From positions 1-46,500 of the IMG/VR virus record IMGVR_UViG_3300031952_005193: DNA of 46,500 nt. One strand, 5' to 3'. The DNA comes from a virus. Each line of letters begins with the position of its first letter. Positions within the stretch are counted from its first letter, which is position 1. This document shows positions 1 to 7,332 of the stretch, piece after piece. A program made the position numbers and the translations under genes. The notes beneath the pieces were generated by a model. That model was not told where the DNA came from and searched no databases. It was given only the letters and a program-made list of their open reading frames with translations.

Positions 1-291
1 ATGAAAATCAAATTAAAAGGAGATTGGGGAACAAGAGAAGTCTGTCTTAATGGATATCGTTTATCACCCACGAAAAGCCAAAAAGTTATTAATCATTCTC
101 CAGATGGCTTTAATTGGGGATATGGCGGATCAGGGCCATCACAGTTGGCATTAGCAATTCTTTTGAGTTTAACCAAAAAAGATATTGCTTTGGCAAACTA
201 TCAGGATTTCAAATGGCAAGTGATAGCAAACTTACCAGAATCAGATTTTTCAGAAGAGATTGACATAGCGAGATGGATAAAAAAAGTATGA
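1..291 (+). CDS. DUF6166-like small phage protein
   Basis: A 96-residue protein starting at the first base of the window. The stretch NHSPDGFNWGYGGSGPSQLA (residues 31-50), followed by a hydrophobic LALAILL segment and a YQDFKWQVI stretch near residue 70, is the pattern I associate with the DUF6166 family. That family is common in phage and plasmid accessory regions and has no known biochemical role. There are no transmembrane or catalytic features. It ends in TGA at 289-291, overlapping the next start as ATGA, so the two genes are probably translationally coupled. If the genome is circular, its ATG directly follows the TAA of the small gene ending at 46500 and would be read from the promoter at 46316-46343. 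Confidence 0.85.
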   Translation: MKIKLKGDWGTREVCLNGYRLSPTKSQKVINHSPDGFNWGYGGSGPSQLALAILLSLTKKDIALANYQDFKWQVIANLPESDFSEEIDIARWIKKV

Positions 292-503
292 CACAAGAAG
301 AAGAAAAAGAAGTGATCCGGGTATGCGGACCAAACTATGAAGAATCAGACATACCAACATTTATTCGCAATCGGGATACAGAAAGAGAAAAAGAAAGTTT
401 TGAAAGAGAGAATGCCGAACATCAAGCACGATTAGAAGAAATAGAAACAGAAGAATTTTCAAGGCGTGCCGATTTGGACGCCGAAAGGGAAAAAGCATTA
501 TAA
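288..503 (+). CDS. hypothetical charged coiled-coil protein
   Basis: A 71-residue protein of unknown function. I chose the ATG at 288 because it overlaps the upstream stop as ATGA. An in-frame ATG at 273 would add five residues (MDKKS). The protein is dominated by Glu, Arg and Lys. Its second half, roughly residues 30-71, looks like one continuous charged helix or coiled coil with repeated E/R pairs. The N-terminal part contains VCGPNYEESDIPTFIRNRD. No catalytic motif is visible. The stop codon is immediately followed by the AAAGGTCG motif, which separates this gene from the recombination genes. Confidence 0.7.
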   Translation: MTQEEEKEVIRVCGPNYEESDIPTFIRNRDTEREKESFERENAEHQARLEEIETEEFSRRADLDAEREKAL

Positions 504-510
504 AAGGTCG
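503..510 (+). promoter_or_regulatory. AAAGGTCG intergenic motif, copy 1
   Basis: The sequence TAAAAGGTCG overlaps the stop codon at 501-503 by one base. The motif begins 37 bases before the ATG at 540, and the bases between are A/T-rich with no Shine-Dalgarno. Its role is unknown. It belongs to the recurrent set described in the findings. Confidence 0.6.
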
Positions 511-539
511 TCAAATTAAAAATAATAATCACAATAACA

Positions 540-1343
540 ATGAAAAATAAAAACAAAAAAACAAAAGCACTCGTAAAAAGAACTGATAAGAAACTCCTTT
601 GGTCTGGTGCGAGGAGATTATTTGAAAAGCCGGTAAATCCAAAAGAGATAAAAGAAAGAAATCTTATTTTGCTAACCTCGCAAGTTCTGGAAGTCAGTCC
701 GTTTGGTGTAAATATTTTGGGAAGTATTCCCTACATCAACAAACTGGGATTGGCCGAAAAGGTTAAGCAATATGACAGAAGCGTAAAGTTCGTTTATAAC
801 TGGTTCAAGGTCAGCGAGAACGACACCGACAAAGCCGTCTGCCAATGTAAATTGGTAAGCGGAAACAAAGATCTCTGCGATTGGATCTTGGGGGAATCTT
901 CACCGGCAACGATGAAGATGGGGACGCTTGCTGGCTATCAGAACCATCTGGCCCAAACAAGATCTAAAAATAGGGCCATTTTAGAGGTCTTTGGAGTGAG
1001 AATCCACGAAGAGATGATGATCAATATCCAAAAGTTAGCGCAGAAAGAAGGTATGAATAAAGAAGATGTCAAAGTATTAGAAAGTGTCGGTAAGGTTTCT
1101 GCCGAAGAGATCCAAAATGGAAAAATAGTTAAAGAAAAACAGGAAGTCAGAGTTCAAACATCTCTTATCCCACCCACTAAAAAGATAGAAGAATTGAAGG
1201 CAATGTTAAAAGGCAATACTGACAAAGAGAAGATCACTGACTTAAAGAAAAGAACCAGTTTAGTGTTATCAAATTTCAACATAACAGAAAAGCACGCCGG
1301 GATCTTGGTCGCTTCCCTACTTAATGGTGAAGTAAAAAAATGA
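540..1343 (+). CDS. putative single-strand annealing recombinase (RecT/Erf/Sak-type)
   Basis: A 267-residue protein. Annealing proteins of this kind coat single-stranded DNA and pair complementary strands during phage recombination and replication. The supporting clue is the segment around residues 125-150, TLAGYQNHLAQTRSKNRAIL, which resembles the (A/E)-T-(R/K)-x-x-x-R-A-(I/L) helix of ERF and related annealing proteins. The N-terminus is very basic and the C-terminus (about 180-267) is charged and probably flexible. The gene overlaps the next one, a PD-(D/E)XK nuclease, by ATGA. An annealing protein paired with an exonuclease is the classical two-gene phage recombination unit, so context adds weight. 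Sequence similarity alone is weak, and another DNA-binding replication accessory is possible. Confidence 0.6.
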   Translation: MKNKNKKTKALVKRTDKKLLWSGARRLFEKPVNPKEIKERNLILLTSQVLEVSPFGVNILGSIPYINKLGLAEKVKQYDRSVKFVYNWFKVSENDTDKAVCQCKLVSGNKDLCDWILGESSPATMKMGTLAGYQNHLAQTRSKNRAILEVFGVRIHEEMMINIQKLAQKEGMNKEDVKVLESVGKVSAEEIQNGKIVKEKQEVRVQTSLIPPTKKIEELKAMLKGNTDKEKITDLKKRTSLVLSNFNITEKHAGILVASLLNGEVKK

Positions 1344-2062
1344 AAGAGATAACTTTATACAAAGGAAAAGAGAAAATAAGTTTTGATGAGAATAGGCACA
1401 TATTCTACGACTCAAAAGGAAATTGCCTGCTCTCCGTTACCGGAGTTACCGGCACAATAGACAAATCTGGTGCATTGATGGGTTGGGTGGCAAAAATGAT
1501 AGGCCTTTACCTATTACAGGAAAAAGAAAAAGGGAACGATAAAATCACAGAGCAACTAATTGACACGGCCAAAAGAGAATACCGGCGCATTAAACAAGAG
1601 GCAGCAGATATCGGCCAAGCCATACACGATTGGATCTCCGAATGGATTAAGGGCAAGAAACCCGAAATGCCGGACAATGAGAAGGTAGTCAATGGGATCA
1701 CCGCCTTCCTAAAATTCCAAAAGGAACACAAAATAAAGTGGTTGGAAAGTGAGAGATTTGTATTCAGCAAGAAAAATAAATTCTGTGGAATCCTTGATGC
1801 TATCGGGAAAATGGGAAAAGAGTTGGTGCTGTTTGATTTCAAATCAAGCAACGCTATCTATCCGGAAATGTTTTTGCAGGTAGCCGGCTATAACATCGCT
1901 TATCAAGAAGAAACTGGAAAGAAAATTGATAAAAAGGTAATCATAAGATTCGGCAAGGAAGATGGAATGTTCCAACTCAAAGAATTGGAAAACGGCGGCA
2001 AAGACGAAAAAGCGTTTCTGGCCTGTCTTGAATTAACAAAAAGGTTAAAGGAGTTGAAATAA
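1340..2062 (+). CDS. PD-(D/E)XK exonuclease, RecB/Cas4-like
   Basis: A 240-residue nuclease of the RecB/Cas4-like PD-(D/E)XK superfamily, expected to resect DNA ends in a metal-dependent reaction. The motifs are in the expected order: IGQAIHDWI with H96, GILDAIG with the acidic D153, and the signature DFKSS with D166 and K168, followed by a YPEMFLQVAGYNIAYQ helix like the QxxxY motif of this superfamily. The N-terminus (FDENRHIFYDSKG) matches the opening of many phage-encoded members. It overlaps the preceding annealing-protein candidate as ATGA, suggesting coupled translation and a joint role in recombination-dependent replication. Length is normal for a stand-alone phage enzyme, and all key residues are present. 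Confidence 0.85.
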   Translation: MKEITLYKGKEKISFDENRHIFYDSKGNCLLSVTGVTGTIDKSGALMGWVAKMIGLYLLQEKEKGNDKITEQLIDTAKREYRRIKQEAADIGQAIHDWISEWIKGKKPEMPDNEKVVNGITAFLKFQKEHKIKWLESERFVFSKKNKFCGILDAIGKMGKELVLFDFKSSNAIYPEMFLQVAGYNIAYQEETGKKIDKKVIIRFGKEDGMFQLKELENGGKDEKAFLACLELTKRLKELK

Positions 2063-2063
2063 T

Positions 2064-2396
2064 ATGAGCCAAAGAGAAATAAAATTTAGAGCAAGATTAG
2101 CCGAGAATGATTGGTGGTATTTTGACTTATGGGATTTAGTTAAAAATGATATAAATTATGATCCAATAAAATATCTTAATGTTCATACAATAAGTCAATT
2201 CACTGGCCTTAAAGATAAAAACGGAAAAGAGATTTATGAGGGGGATATTTTGAAATCACAAATTGATAATAAAGTTGATATTGTGGAGTGGTATGGTGCA
2301 GGATTTATAATGAAAAATCTGAAAGAAAATATAATAAGTATAGATTTAGAAGTCATCGGCAATATCTACGAGAATAATAAAGAGTTATTAAAATAA
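2064..2396 (+). CDS. YopX family protein
   Basis: A 110-residue protein with the hallmarks of the YopX family: REIKFRARLA at the N-terminus, then a QFTGLKDKNGKEIYEGDIL core at residues 52-70, a VEWYGAGF strand and a C-terminal EVIGNIYEN. YopX proteins are small beta-rich phage proteins of unknown function, found in many Gram-positive and metagenomic phages. The ATG lies two bases after the previous stop in a TAATATG junction. An AAAGGAG stretch near 2047-2053, inside the previous gene, may serve as a weak ribosome binding site. Confidence 0.9.
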   Translation: MSQREIKFRARLAENDWWYFDLWDLVKNDINYDPIKYLNVHTISQFTGLKDKNGKEIYEGDILKSQIDNKVDIVEWYGAGFIMKNLKENIISIDLEVIGNIYENNKELLK

Positions 2397-2397
2397 T

Positions 2398-2754
2398 ATG
2401 GATCAAGAAATCTTAAAAGTTCCGGGAATAATATCAAAGGTAACCACAATGTCTGATGGCGGCTTGAGATTGCAGGTAGATACGCAGGAATTAGGACCTG
2501 AAGACGCAGGTGAAGTAATGATGTTAAGAAATAAACTGGGAGTATTTGTATTTGCAGAACAAACGATAAATCCAGAAGATATTAAGGATCTTCCTAAAGT
2601 TGAATTAGAAGAAGGTGAGAAAGCGCCGTCAGCGCGATTAAGGGCGGCGCTTTATGTTTTCTGGGATCAGCACAAAGTTCAAGAACCGTTTGATATTTAC
2701 TACCGCCGGCAGATGGAAAAGTTTATTGAAACGGTAAAAGAAAAGTTGAATTAA
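2398..2754 (+). CDS. hypothetical early protein
   Basis: A 118-residue protein I cannot assign. The first half (residues 8-45) looks beta-rich and includes GLRLQVDTQELGPEDAGEVM. The second half is mostly helical with ARLRAALYVFWDQHKV and a C-terminal helix MEKFIETVKEKLN. Such proteins turn up next to recombination genes in phages and could be accessory DNA-binding or inhibitory factors, but nothing in the sequence decides this. It starts in a TAATATG junction directly after the YopX gene. A 52-base gap separates it from the HNH gene and contains a 14-codon orphan reading frame. Confidence 0.7.
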   Translation: MDQEILKVPGIISKVTTMSDGGLRLQVDTQELGPEDAGEVMMLRNKLGVFVFAEQTINPEDIKDLPKVELEEGEKAPSARLRAALYVFWDQHKVQEPFDIYYRRQMEKFIETVKEKLN

Positions 2755-2771
2755 ATCAATAACTAAAAATT

Positions 2772-2816
2772 ATGGAGAAAAAGTTAATTCCTAATTCAAC
2801 ACAAATATGCCGATAG
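2772..2816 (+). pseudogene. possible N-terminal remnant of a replication protein gene
   Basis: A 14-codon frame, MEKKLIPNSTQICR then stop, preceded by the same AATTATGG leader seen at real starts here. The phrase LIPNSTQI resembles how many phage replication-initiation (O/DnaD-like) proteins begin, where it usually continues PN. It ends inside the start of the HNH endonuclease gene. This would fit a gene cut short by insertion of the nuclease, but so short a match may be chance. Confidence 0.3.
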
Positions 2817-3136
2817 TTAATAAAAATTTGCTCATTATTCTCTATGAGAAGCAAAAAGGAAAATGTGCTTATTGTAATTGTAGTTTGTTAGAAGAAGCCA
2901 AAAATGGAAAAAATTTACACTTTGACCATATAAATCCAAAAAGTAATAACGGAACAGATGAACTTGAAAATTTATGTTTAACTTGTAGTTGGTGTAATCG
3001 TGCCAAACATAATAAAACAGTAAAAGAATTTTTAGAATATATAAAACCTTATTTAGATGGAAAAGTAGCAAAGCAAGATTTAAGTTCATTTAAAAAATAT
3101 AAAGAATTAGATAAAAAATTCAAAGATATAAAATGA
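2807..3136 (+). CDS. HNH endonuclease
   Basis: A 109-residue HNH nuclease. After a KQKGKCAYCNCSL segment (first CxxC, residues 20-23) come LHFDHINPKSNNGTDELENL, with the catalytic FDH, and CLTCSWCNRAKHNK with the second zinc-binding pair CxxC and the closing Asn and His. The layout is that of stand-alone phage HNH enzymes, which may be homing nucleases or take part in DNA packaging. It is not next to the terminase, so mobility or recombination is more likely than packaging. Base composition is more AT-rich than its neighbours. It overlaps the next gene as ATGA. Confidence 0.9.
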   Translation: MPIVNKNLLIILYEKQKGKCAYCNCSLLEEAKNGKNLHFDHINPKSNNGTDELENLCLTCSWCNRAKHNKTVKEFLEYIKPYLDGKVAKQDLSSFKKYKELDKKFKDIK

Positions 3137-3621
3137 AAGGATATTACATAGAAATAACGAATAATCTTCTTGAGCCGAAACACCGGAAGAGAATGGGAAC
3201 TGCAATTTGGGAATTTATGTGGTGTTTAGATAAAATAACCAAGATAGATGACGATGGATTGGGATGGGTTTATGGGGGACGGCCAATCAACCTAAAAGAA
3301 ATAAAAGAAGAAATAGGAATTACTGAACCCAAAATCTCCAAAAACTTAAATAAACTTAAAAAAGAAGGATATTTAGACCTGTTAAGAACCCCTTATGGAA
3401 TTGTGATTAAAGTGTGGAAATCTAAAAAGAGATTTGCCCAAAAGGTTAAATCTGATTTAACCAAAAGGGAAAATCCCTCCACCCTAAAGGGAAAATCTAA
3501 TATAAGACAAGACACTACAATACAAAAAGACAAAACACTTGTTATTAAAGATTTTAAAAATTTAGAACGACTAAACGAAATTAAAAAACCATTTTTAGAA
3601 AAATCACAAATGCTATTATGA
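3133..3621 (+). CDS. winged-helix DNA-binding, replication-associated protein
   Basis: A 162-residue protein. The N-terminus YYIEITNNLLEPKHRKRMG followed by AIWEFMWCLDKIT is typical of a phage family with an N-terminal winged helix related to replication protein O/DnaD proteins. Residues 55-90 form the expected helix-turn-helix: INLKEIKEEIGITEPKISKN, then a wing ending IVIKVW. The last 60 residues are basic and Ser/Thr-rich and probably disordered. It could be an origin-binding initiator or a transcriptional regulator. The position amid recombination genes favours replication. The usual longer C-terminal ATPase-loader contact domain is missing. Start and end both overlap neighbours as ATGA or TATGAT. 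Confidence 0.65.
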   Translation: MKGYYIEITNNLLEPKHRKRMGTAIWEFMWCLDKITKIDDDGLGWVYGGRPINLKEIKEEIGITEPKISKNLNKLKKEGYLDLLRTPYGIVIKVWKSKKRFAQKVKSDLTKRENPSTLKGKSNIRQDTTIQKDKTLVIKDFKNLERLNEIKKPFLEKSQMLL

Positions 3622-3890
3622 TCGGTGACTTAATAAAAGTAAAAGTAAAAACTATTTGGCAAGGTCAGGTAGGGATCAGAGATAAGTATATTAAACAAGC
3701 CAATGACGAAATGAAGGGGTTGCAGATTTGGTGTAAAGGGAAAGCAATGGAGATCTCGGCGAATAAAGTTGGGAGTGAGATTATAACCAGATCTGAAAAA
3801 CCATTTAGAGATAAATACTCAAAGGAATTTCATTATCTTTTTTACTTTAATTGGAAACCAGAAATTACTAAACAAACCTCTTTATTTTAA
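3618..3890 (+). CDS. hypothetical protein, nucleic-acid-binding fold possible
   Basis: A 90-residue basic protein with alternating hydrophobic strands (LIKVKVKTIWQG, LQIWCKGKAMEIS) and an ending FYFNWKPEITKQTSLF. The short strand-rich layout and a hydrophobic, acid-free C-terminus do not match single-stranded-DNA-binding proteins closely, so I leave the function open. It overlaps the preceding winged-helix gene by four bases and shares the A of its TAA stop with the next small ORF (TAATG). Confidence 0.65.
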   Translation: MIGDLIKVKVKTIWQGQVGIRDKYIKQANDEMKGLQIWCKGKAMEISANKVGSEIITRSEKPFRDKYSKEFHYLFYFNWKPEITKQTSLF

Positions 3891-3979
3891 TGAAAAGTTA
3901 TTATGTAGAGTGTTGGAAGTTATGCTGCTGGTGTATTCAGAAAATTAAGAATAAGAAAAAGGCAAAACAAAATGAGTAA
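3890..3979 (+). CDS. 29-residue Cys-rich micro-protein
   Basis: A short frame linked by TAATG to the gene before and overlapping the start of the gene after by eight bases. This is the spacing style of real genes in this genome. The peptide begins MKSYYVECWKLCCWCIQ, with four cysteines as C-x3-CC-x-C, and ends in a Lys-rich tail. The cysteine cluster could bind a metal or hold a disulfide. It fills an otherwise empty 80-base gap. No homologue is recognised, and so short an ORF might be chance. Confidence 0.5.
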   Translation: MKSYYVECWKLCCWCIQKIKNKKKAKQNE

Positions 3980-4298
3980 GATAAGCAAAGGAAATTATTA
4001 CCGGTTAAAGACAAAAAAGTGGCTTGAAGCCGATGGCTATTTAGTTGAAACGCTGGAAAAATTACAAAGAATTTTTGTGAAAGGTCAGGTTTTTTTCGCC
4101 AAGAAAGACATCTGGGGTGGAGATCTGGTAGCCAAAAATAATAAAGAAATAATTTGGATTCAATGCAAAACGAACAAAGTAGATATTAACAAAGGTCTAA
4201 AAGAATTAAACGCTACTATCTGGCCGTCCTTCGTCAAACGCTGGGTTGTCATCTGGCCATTACGAGCCAGAGAGCCGGAAGTGGTTGAAATAAAATGA
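3972..4298 (+). CDS. small PD-(D/E)XK nuclease, Holliday-junction-resolvase-like
   Basis: A 108-residue protein with a compact resolvase-like PD-(D/E)XK core. It has a basic N-terminal helix (YYRLKTKKWLEADGYLV), then DIWGGDLVA carrying the likely acidic residue, then IIWIQCKTNK with the Q-x-K triad form of motif III, followed by a helix and a RWVVIWP strand. Small nucleases with this arrangement cleave branched DNA in phage recombination. It could also be a VRR-NUC relative. It overlaps the next gene by ATGA. Confidence 0.7.
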   Translation: MSKISKGNYYRLKTKKWLEADGYLVETLEKLQRIFVKGQVFFAKKDIWGGDLVAKNNKEIIWIQCKTNKVDINKGLKELNATIWPSFVKRWVVIWPLRAREPEVVEIK

Positions 4299-4477
4299 CA
4301 GATGAAGAAATGACAGTCGTAGATACAATGAAACAATACGGCGGAAGTTTTGTCAAAGCATTGGCAGAATGTTTTTATCACGCCGATCCGATAAATTTTA
4401 ACAAATTAAAAGACGCATTTTCTGAATACTGGTCGCAGTATGAGAAGATGGCCGACAGAAAAAAAGATGGAGAATGA
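4295..4477 (+). CDS. hypothetical small acidic protein
   Basis: A 60-residue helical protein of unknown function. The pattern TVVDTMKQYGGSFVKALAE, then ECFYHADPINFNKLKDAF and SEYWSQYEKMA, is one I associate with small conserved phage proteins found among replication genes. It has no catalytic residues or membrane segment. The start overlaps the previous stop (ATGA), and its last eleven bases overlap the methyltransferase-like gene in the sequence ATGGAGAATGA. Confidence 0.7.
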   Translation: MTDEEMTVVDTMKQYGGSFVKALAECFYHADPINFNKLKDAFSEYWSQYEKMADRKKDGE

Positions 4478-5039
4478 AAAAATAATTCTTGATTTATGTG
4501 GTGGAACTGGCGCTTGGTCAAAACCATACAGAGAAGCAGGATACGATGTCAGGAATATCACCTTGCCCGATTACGATGTCAGAATCTATAAACCGCCCGA
4601 AAATGTTTATGGGATATTGGCAGCACCGCCTTGCACAATGTTTTCTTTGGCGAGAACAACAGCAAAAAAGCCGCGCAATTTATCGGAAGGAATGGAAATA
4701 GTGAAAGCGTGTATGATGATAATTTGGGAGTGCAGACAGAAAAACAAATTGGCTTTTTGGGCATTGGAAAATCCTATGGGAATTTTGAGGCAATTTTTAG
4801 GAAAACCGGCACTCACTTTTGATCCGTGTGATTACGGTGATCCTTATACAAAGAGGACTGATATTTGGGGATACTTTGATCTACCCACAAAAAAAAGAGT
4901 TGAGCCGGAAATTTTTGTTATTGCCGGTAGAAAATACTCAAAAATTCACGCCAAGACAGGTAATAGTAAAAAGAGTAAAGAGATCAGGGCAATAACTCCC
5001 AAAGGATTTGCAGAAGCATTTTTTAGGGCTAACCAATAA
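4467..5039 (+). CDS. C5-cytosine methyltransferase-like protein
   Basis: A 190-residue protein from the ATG at 4467. An in-frame ATG at 4440 would overlap the previous gene by 38 bases. The SAM-binding motif I is ILDLCGGTGAWSKPYREAGY (residues 7-26). The catalytic motif IV-like APPC places C56 as nucleophile, and ALENPMG (E101-N102-P103) corresponds to the ENV motif VI. The protein is far shorter than bacterial Dcm enzymes and lacks a clear target recognition domain, as do many phage-encoded versions. It may protect phage DNA from host restriction or make a hypermodification precursor. No partner restriction enzyme is present. Confidence 0.8.
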   Translation: MENEKIILDLCGGTGAWSKPYREAGYDVRNITLPDYDVRIYKPPENVYGILAAPPCTMFSLARTTAKKPRNLSEGMEIVKACMMIIWECRQKNKLAFWALENPMGILRQFLGKPALTFDPCDYGDPYTKRTDIWGYFDLPTKKRVEPEIFVIAGRKYSKIHAKTGNSKKSKEIRAITPKGFAEAFFRANQ

Positions 5040-5040
5040 T

Positions 5041-6546
5041 ATGGAAATTACAGATCTAAAAAAAGAACTTGAAACTTTAGGAGAAGATGTGGCCTTGAAG
5101 AAGATTCGGGCCGCAGAGATAGAAACAGCGTTAAAAACGCAGGAAACGAATCTCAAATACATCTCTAACAAGGTTTCTGAAAAGCTGGGTGATGTTTTGG
5201 AAAAAGATAGTTTTCTGACTTTCTTCAAGAAACCCTACGCCATCATTCCTTTTGGAAAGGATAAAGTTTTGGTGGCCGTGCCGAAATTTATCAAAGGATT
5301 TCAGATCGGTTGGCTTTGGAAAGAAACAGATTCCTTTTATATCTACCAGTTTGATCAGTATTCGGCTTGGTTATCAGACGCGCCAAAAGAATTTTTAGAC
5401 GAGATTAACTTCAAAAAGAATTTTGAGTTAAGCGTAGAAGGAAACATCATTCACTTTAATCCGGAGTGGAAAGAGGCGATCAAAAAGAAATTGGGTTACC
5501 ATTTGCGAGAAGTCGGGGAAACGCAGGCAACGATTGTCAGAGGGCATATTTTTGATGTGATCGCGGAAACGATAGAGAACGGTTGCTTGCCTTTTACTCC
5601 ACGACCGGTTGCTAAAGCAGATTTAAGAGAACCAAAATCAAAAATTCAATTAAGACCTTATCAGGAAGAAGCACAAAAGAAATTTTTTGAAACCGGTGCT
5701 TTGGGAGTATTCCATCCTACCGGCGCAGGAAAATCTTTTATAGCTTTATATTTGATTGACTGGTTGAAGGGTAAAAAAATCATTGTCGTTCCTACCAGAA
5801 CTCTGATTGAGCAATGGAGTTATTACATTGATACTTATATTCCTCACGCAAAGCAGGAAGTTAAGATCGTTACTTATCAGGGTTTCCGGGATAATAAGGA
5901 AGAATACACGCTGGCTATTTATGATGAGTGCCAAAGGTTGCCGGCGGACACCTTCGCCAGATTAGCCGTCATTCCTACAAAATACAGAATAGGTTTGTCG
6001 GCCAGTCCGCACCGAGAGGACGGCAGAGAAAGCTATATTTTCGCTTTGACTGGCTTCCCGGTGGGTCTGAATTGGAAAGATTATATGGAAACAGTCGGGA
6101 GATCCTATCACCCAGTTTATGTTCACATAGTTCGTTCAAGCACCGGCAAAATAAATAAAGTTGAGGAATTGCTGGACAGAAATAAAAAGACCTTCATCTT
6201 CTGCGACACGATTGAGTTAGGAAAGAAGATCGCGCGGCAGTTTGACATTCCGTATATTTATGGCCAGACATCAAATAGATTGCAGGAAATACAGGAAAAC
6301 AAAGTTTTAGCGGTGTCAAGAGTAATGGATCTGGGAGTTTCCGTCAAAGATCTCCAAAGGATAATTGAGGTTGATTTCCTTTTCGGATCTCGGCAGCAAG
6401 AAATCCAAAGAACCGGCCGATTGATGCATTCGGAAAAAACTGGACTTCGGCACGATATTATTATGACAGAGGCAGAGTTCTCTCAATACGGCAAAAGGTT
6501 GTGGGCGCTTCAAGAGAAAGGTTTTACCATAAAAGTCAATCACTAA
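5041..6546 (+). CDS. SF2 DNA helicase, UvsW/XPB-like
   Basis: A 501-residue helicase. The start at 5041 follows a TAATATG junction; an in-frame ATG at 5008 lies inside the previous gene. An N-terminal region of about 195 residues precedes a SKIQLRPYQEEAQ Q-motif-like sequence. Walker A is HPTGAGKS with K231, motif Ia is VVPTRTLIEQW, motif II is DECQ (295-298), motif III is SAS (320-322), and motif VI is QEIQRTGR ending at R460. DECQ is unusual beside the common DEAD or DEAH. The order and spacing fit branch-migration helicases such as UvsW that reshape recombination intermediates, consistent with the annealing protein and nucleases upstream. Confidence 0.9.
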   Translation: MEITDLKKELETLGEDVALKKIRAAEIETALKTQETNLKYISNKVSEKLGDVLEKDSFLTFFKKPYAIIPFGKDKVLVAVPKFIKGFQIGWLWKETDSFYIYQFDQYSAWLSDAPKEFLDEINFKKNFELSVEGNIIHFNPEWKEAIKKKLGYHLREVGETQATIVRGHIFDVIAETIENGCLPFTPRPVAKADLREPKSKIQLRPYQEEAQKKFFETGALGVFHPTGAGKSFIALYLIDWLKGKKIIVVPTRTLIEQWSYYIDTYIPHAKQEVKIVTYQGFRDNKEEYTLAIYDECQRLPADTFARLAVIPTKYRIGLSASPHREDGRESYIFALTGFPVGLNWKDYMETVGRSYHPVYVHIVRSSTGKINKVEELLDRNKKTFIFCDTIELGKKIARQFDIPYIYGQTSNRLQEIQENKVLAVSRVMDLGVSVKDLQRIIEVDFLFGSRQQEIQRTGRLMHSEKTGLRHDIIMTEAEFSQYGKRLWALQEKGFTIKVNH

Positions 6547-6550
6547 TTTG

Positions 6551-6862
6551 ATGAAACAAGGGAAAAAAACAATTCTGAATATCGCAAAAATGCCGAAAAA
6601 GAATTTATCAGTTGATCAGTTTCTTACTTTGGCTAAAAGGGTTGAACCGACAGCAAAATTGCTTTCGCGTAAAAAGATTTATTCTTTAGAGCAAGGGGCT
6701 TTTCTCGGAGTTCATCGGGATAAAAAAGGAAAGTGGCATCGCCTACACTTAAAAAAGATTTGGATTAAGTATTTTAGTAAGAGCTATGGCACTACGCACA
6801 AGGTTGGTAAAGAAATATTAATCGCAAGTTTTCCTCTACCAAGAGGGTCGGTAATTCAATAA
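6551..6862 (+). CDS. hypothetical basic protein
   Basis: A protein of 103 residues from the ATG at 6551; a TTG three bases earlier is also possible. It is strongly basic. The central part reads LEQGAFLGVHRDKKGKWHRL and continues with a second basic helix around KKIWIKYFSK, which suggests nucleic-acid contact but matches no family I know. It sits between the helicase and a nuclease and probably belongs to the same early transcript. The two-base gap to the next gene (TAATTATGG) is the standard junction style here. Confidence 0.6.
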   Translation: MKQGKKTILNIAKMPKKNLSVDQFLTLAKRVEPTAKLLSRKKIYSLEQGAFLGVHRDKKGKWHRLHLKKIWIKYFSKSYGTTHKVGKEILIASFPLPRGSVIQ

Positions 6863-6864
6863 TT

Positions 6865-7332
6865 ATGGCAGAAAGCGAATTACATAAAAAATTAAAAGGA
6901 AAAGCAATAAATTGGCTTAATCAAACAGGTTGTAGCATAGTGGCAGAGGAAGTGAGTTTTAGGGGAGATTTATTTGATGTGGTGGGAATTAAAGATAATG
7001 GAATTAAGTATTGCGTTGAAGCGAAGGCAACTCAAAAAGATTTGAATGGGGATAGACAGGTTAAAAATACGACTGACTACGGCAAAGGAAATTTTAATTT
7101 TTATTATTTAGTTTTACCAGAAGAATTGAAGCCGGGTTATGAATGGTCAGATTGGGGAATAATCCGGATGTTAAAAGCCGAATATGATTTTGGCGCAGCA
7201 ATCTTCTTACCGCACATAGAGAGGAAAGCCAAGAGATTTGAATCGCTTAAAACCTTTCCAGAAACAATAGAAATAATAATGGCCGTAGCTAAAAAATTAA
7301 CTAATCAAATTTATTATGGTGAGAATAGATAG
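6865..7332 (+). CDS. PD-(D/E)XK endonuclease, MmcB-like
   Basis: A 155-residue nuclease. The core reads LHKKLKGKAINWL (helix with E4 nearby), then SFRGDLFDVVGI with the metal-binding aspartate, then YCVEAKATQKDL, the E-x-K form of the superfamily signature at about residues 51-54. The helix-strand-strand arrangement is like MmcB and other small DNA-repair nucleases. It is the third PD-(D/E)XK-type enzyme in the early region. Its last 17 bases overlap the next gene. Substrate is unknown. Branched or mismatched DNA would fit the surrounding recombination functions. Confidence 0.75.
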   Translation: MAESELHKKLKGKAINWLNQTGCSIVAEEVSFRGDLFDVVGIKDNGIKYCVEAKATQKDLNGDRQVKNTTDYGKGNFNFYYLVLPEELKPGYEWSDWGIIRMLKAEYDFGAAIFLPHIERKAKRFESLKTFPETIEIIMAVAKKLTNQIYYGENR

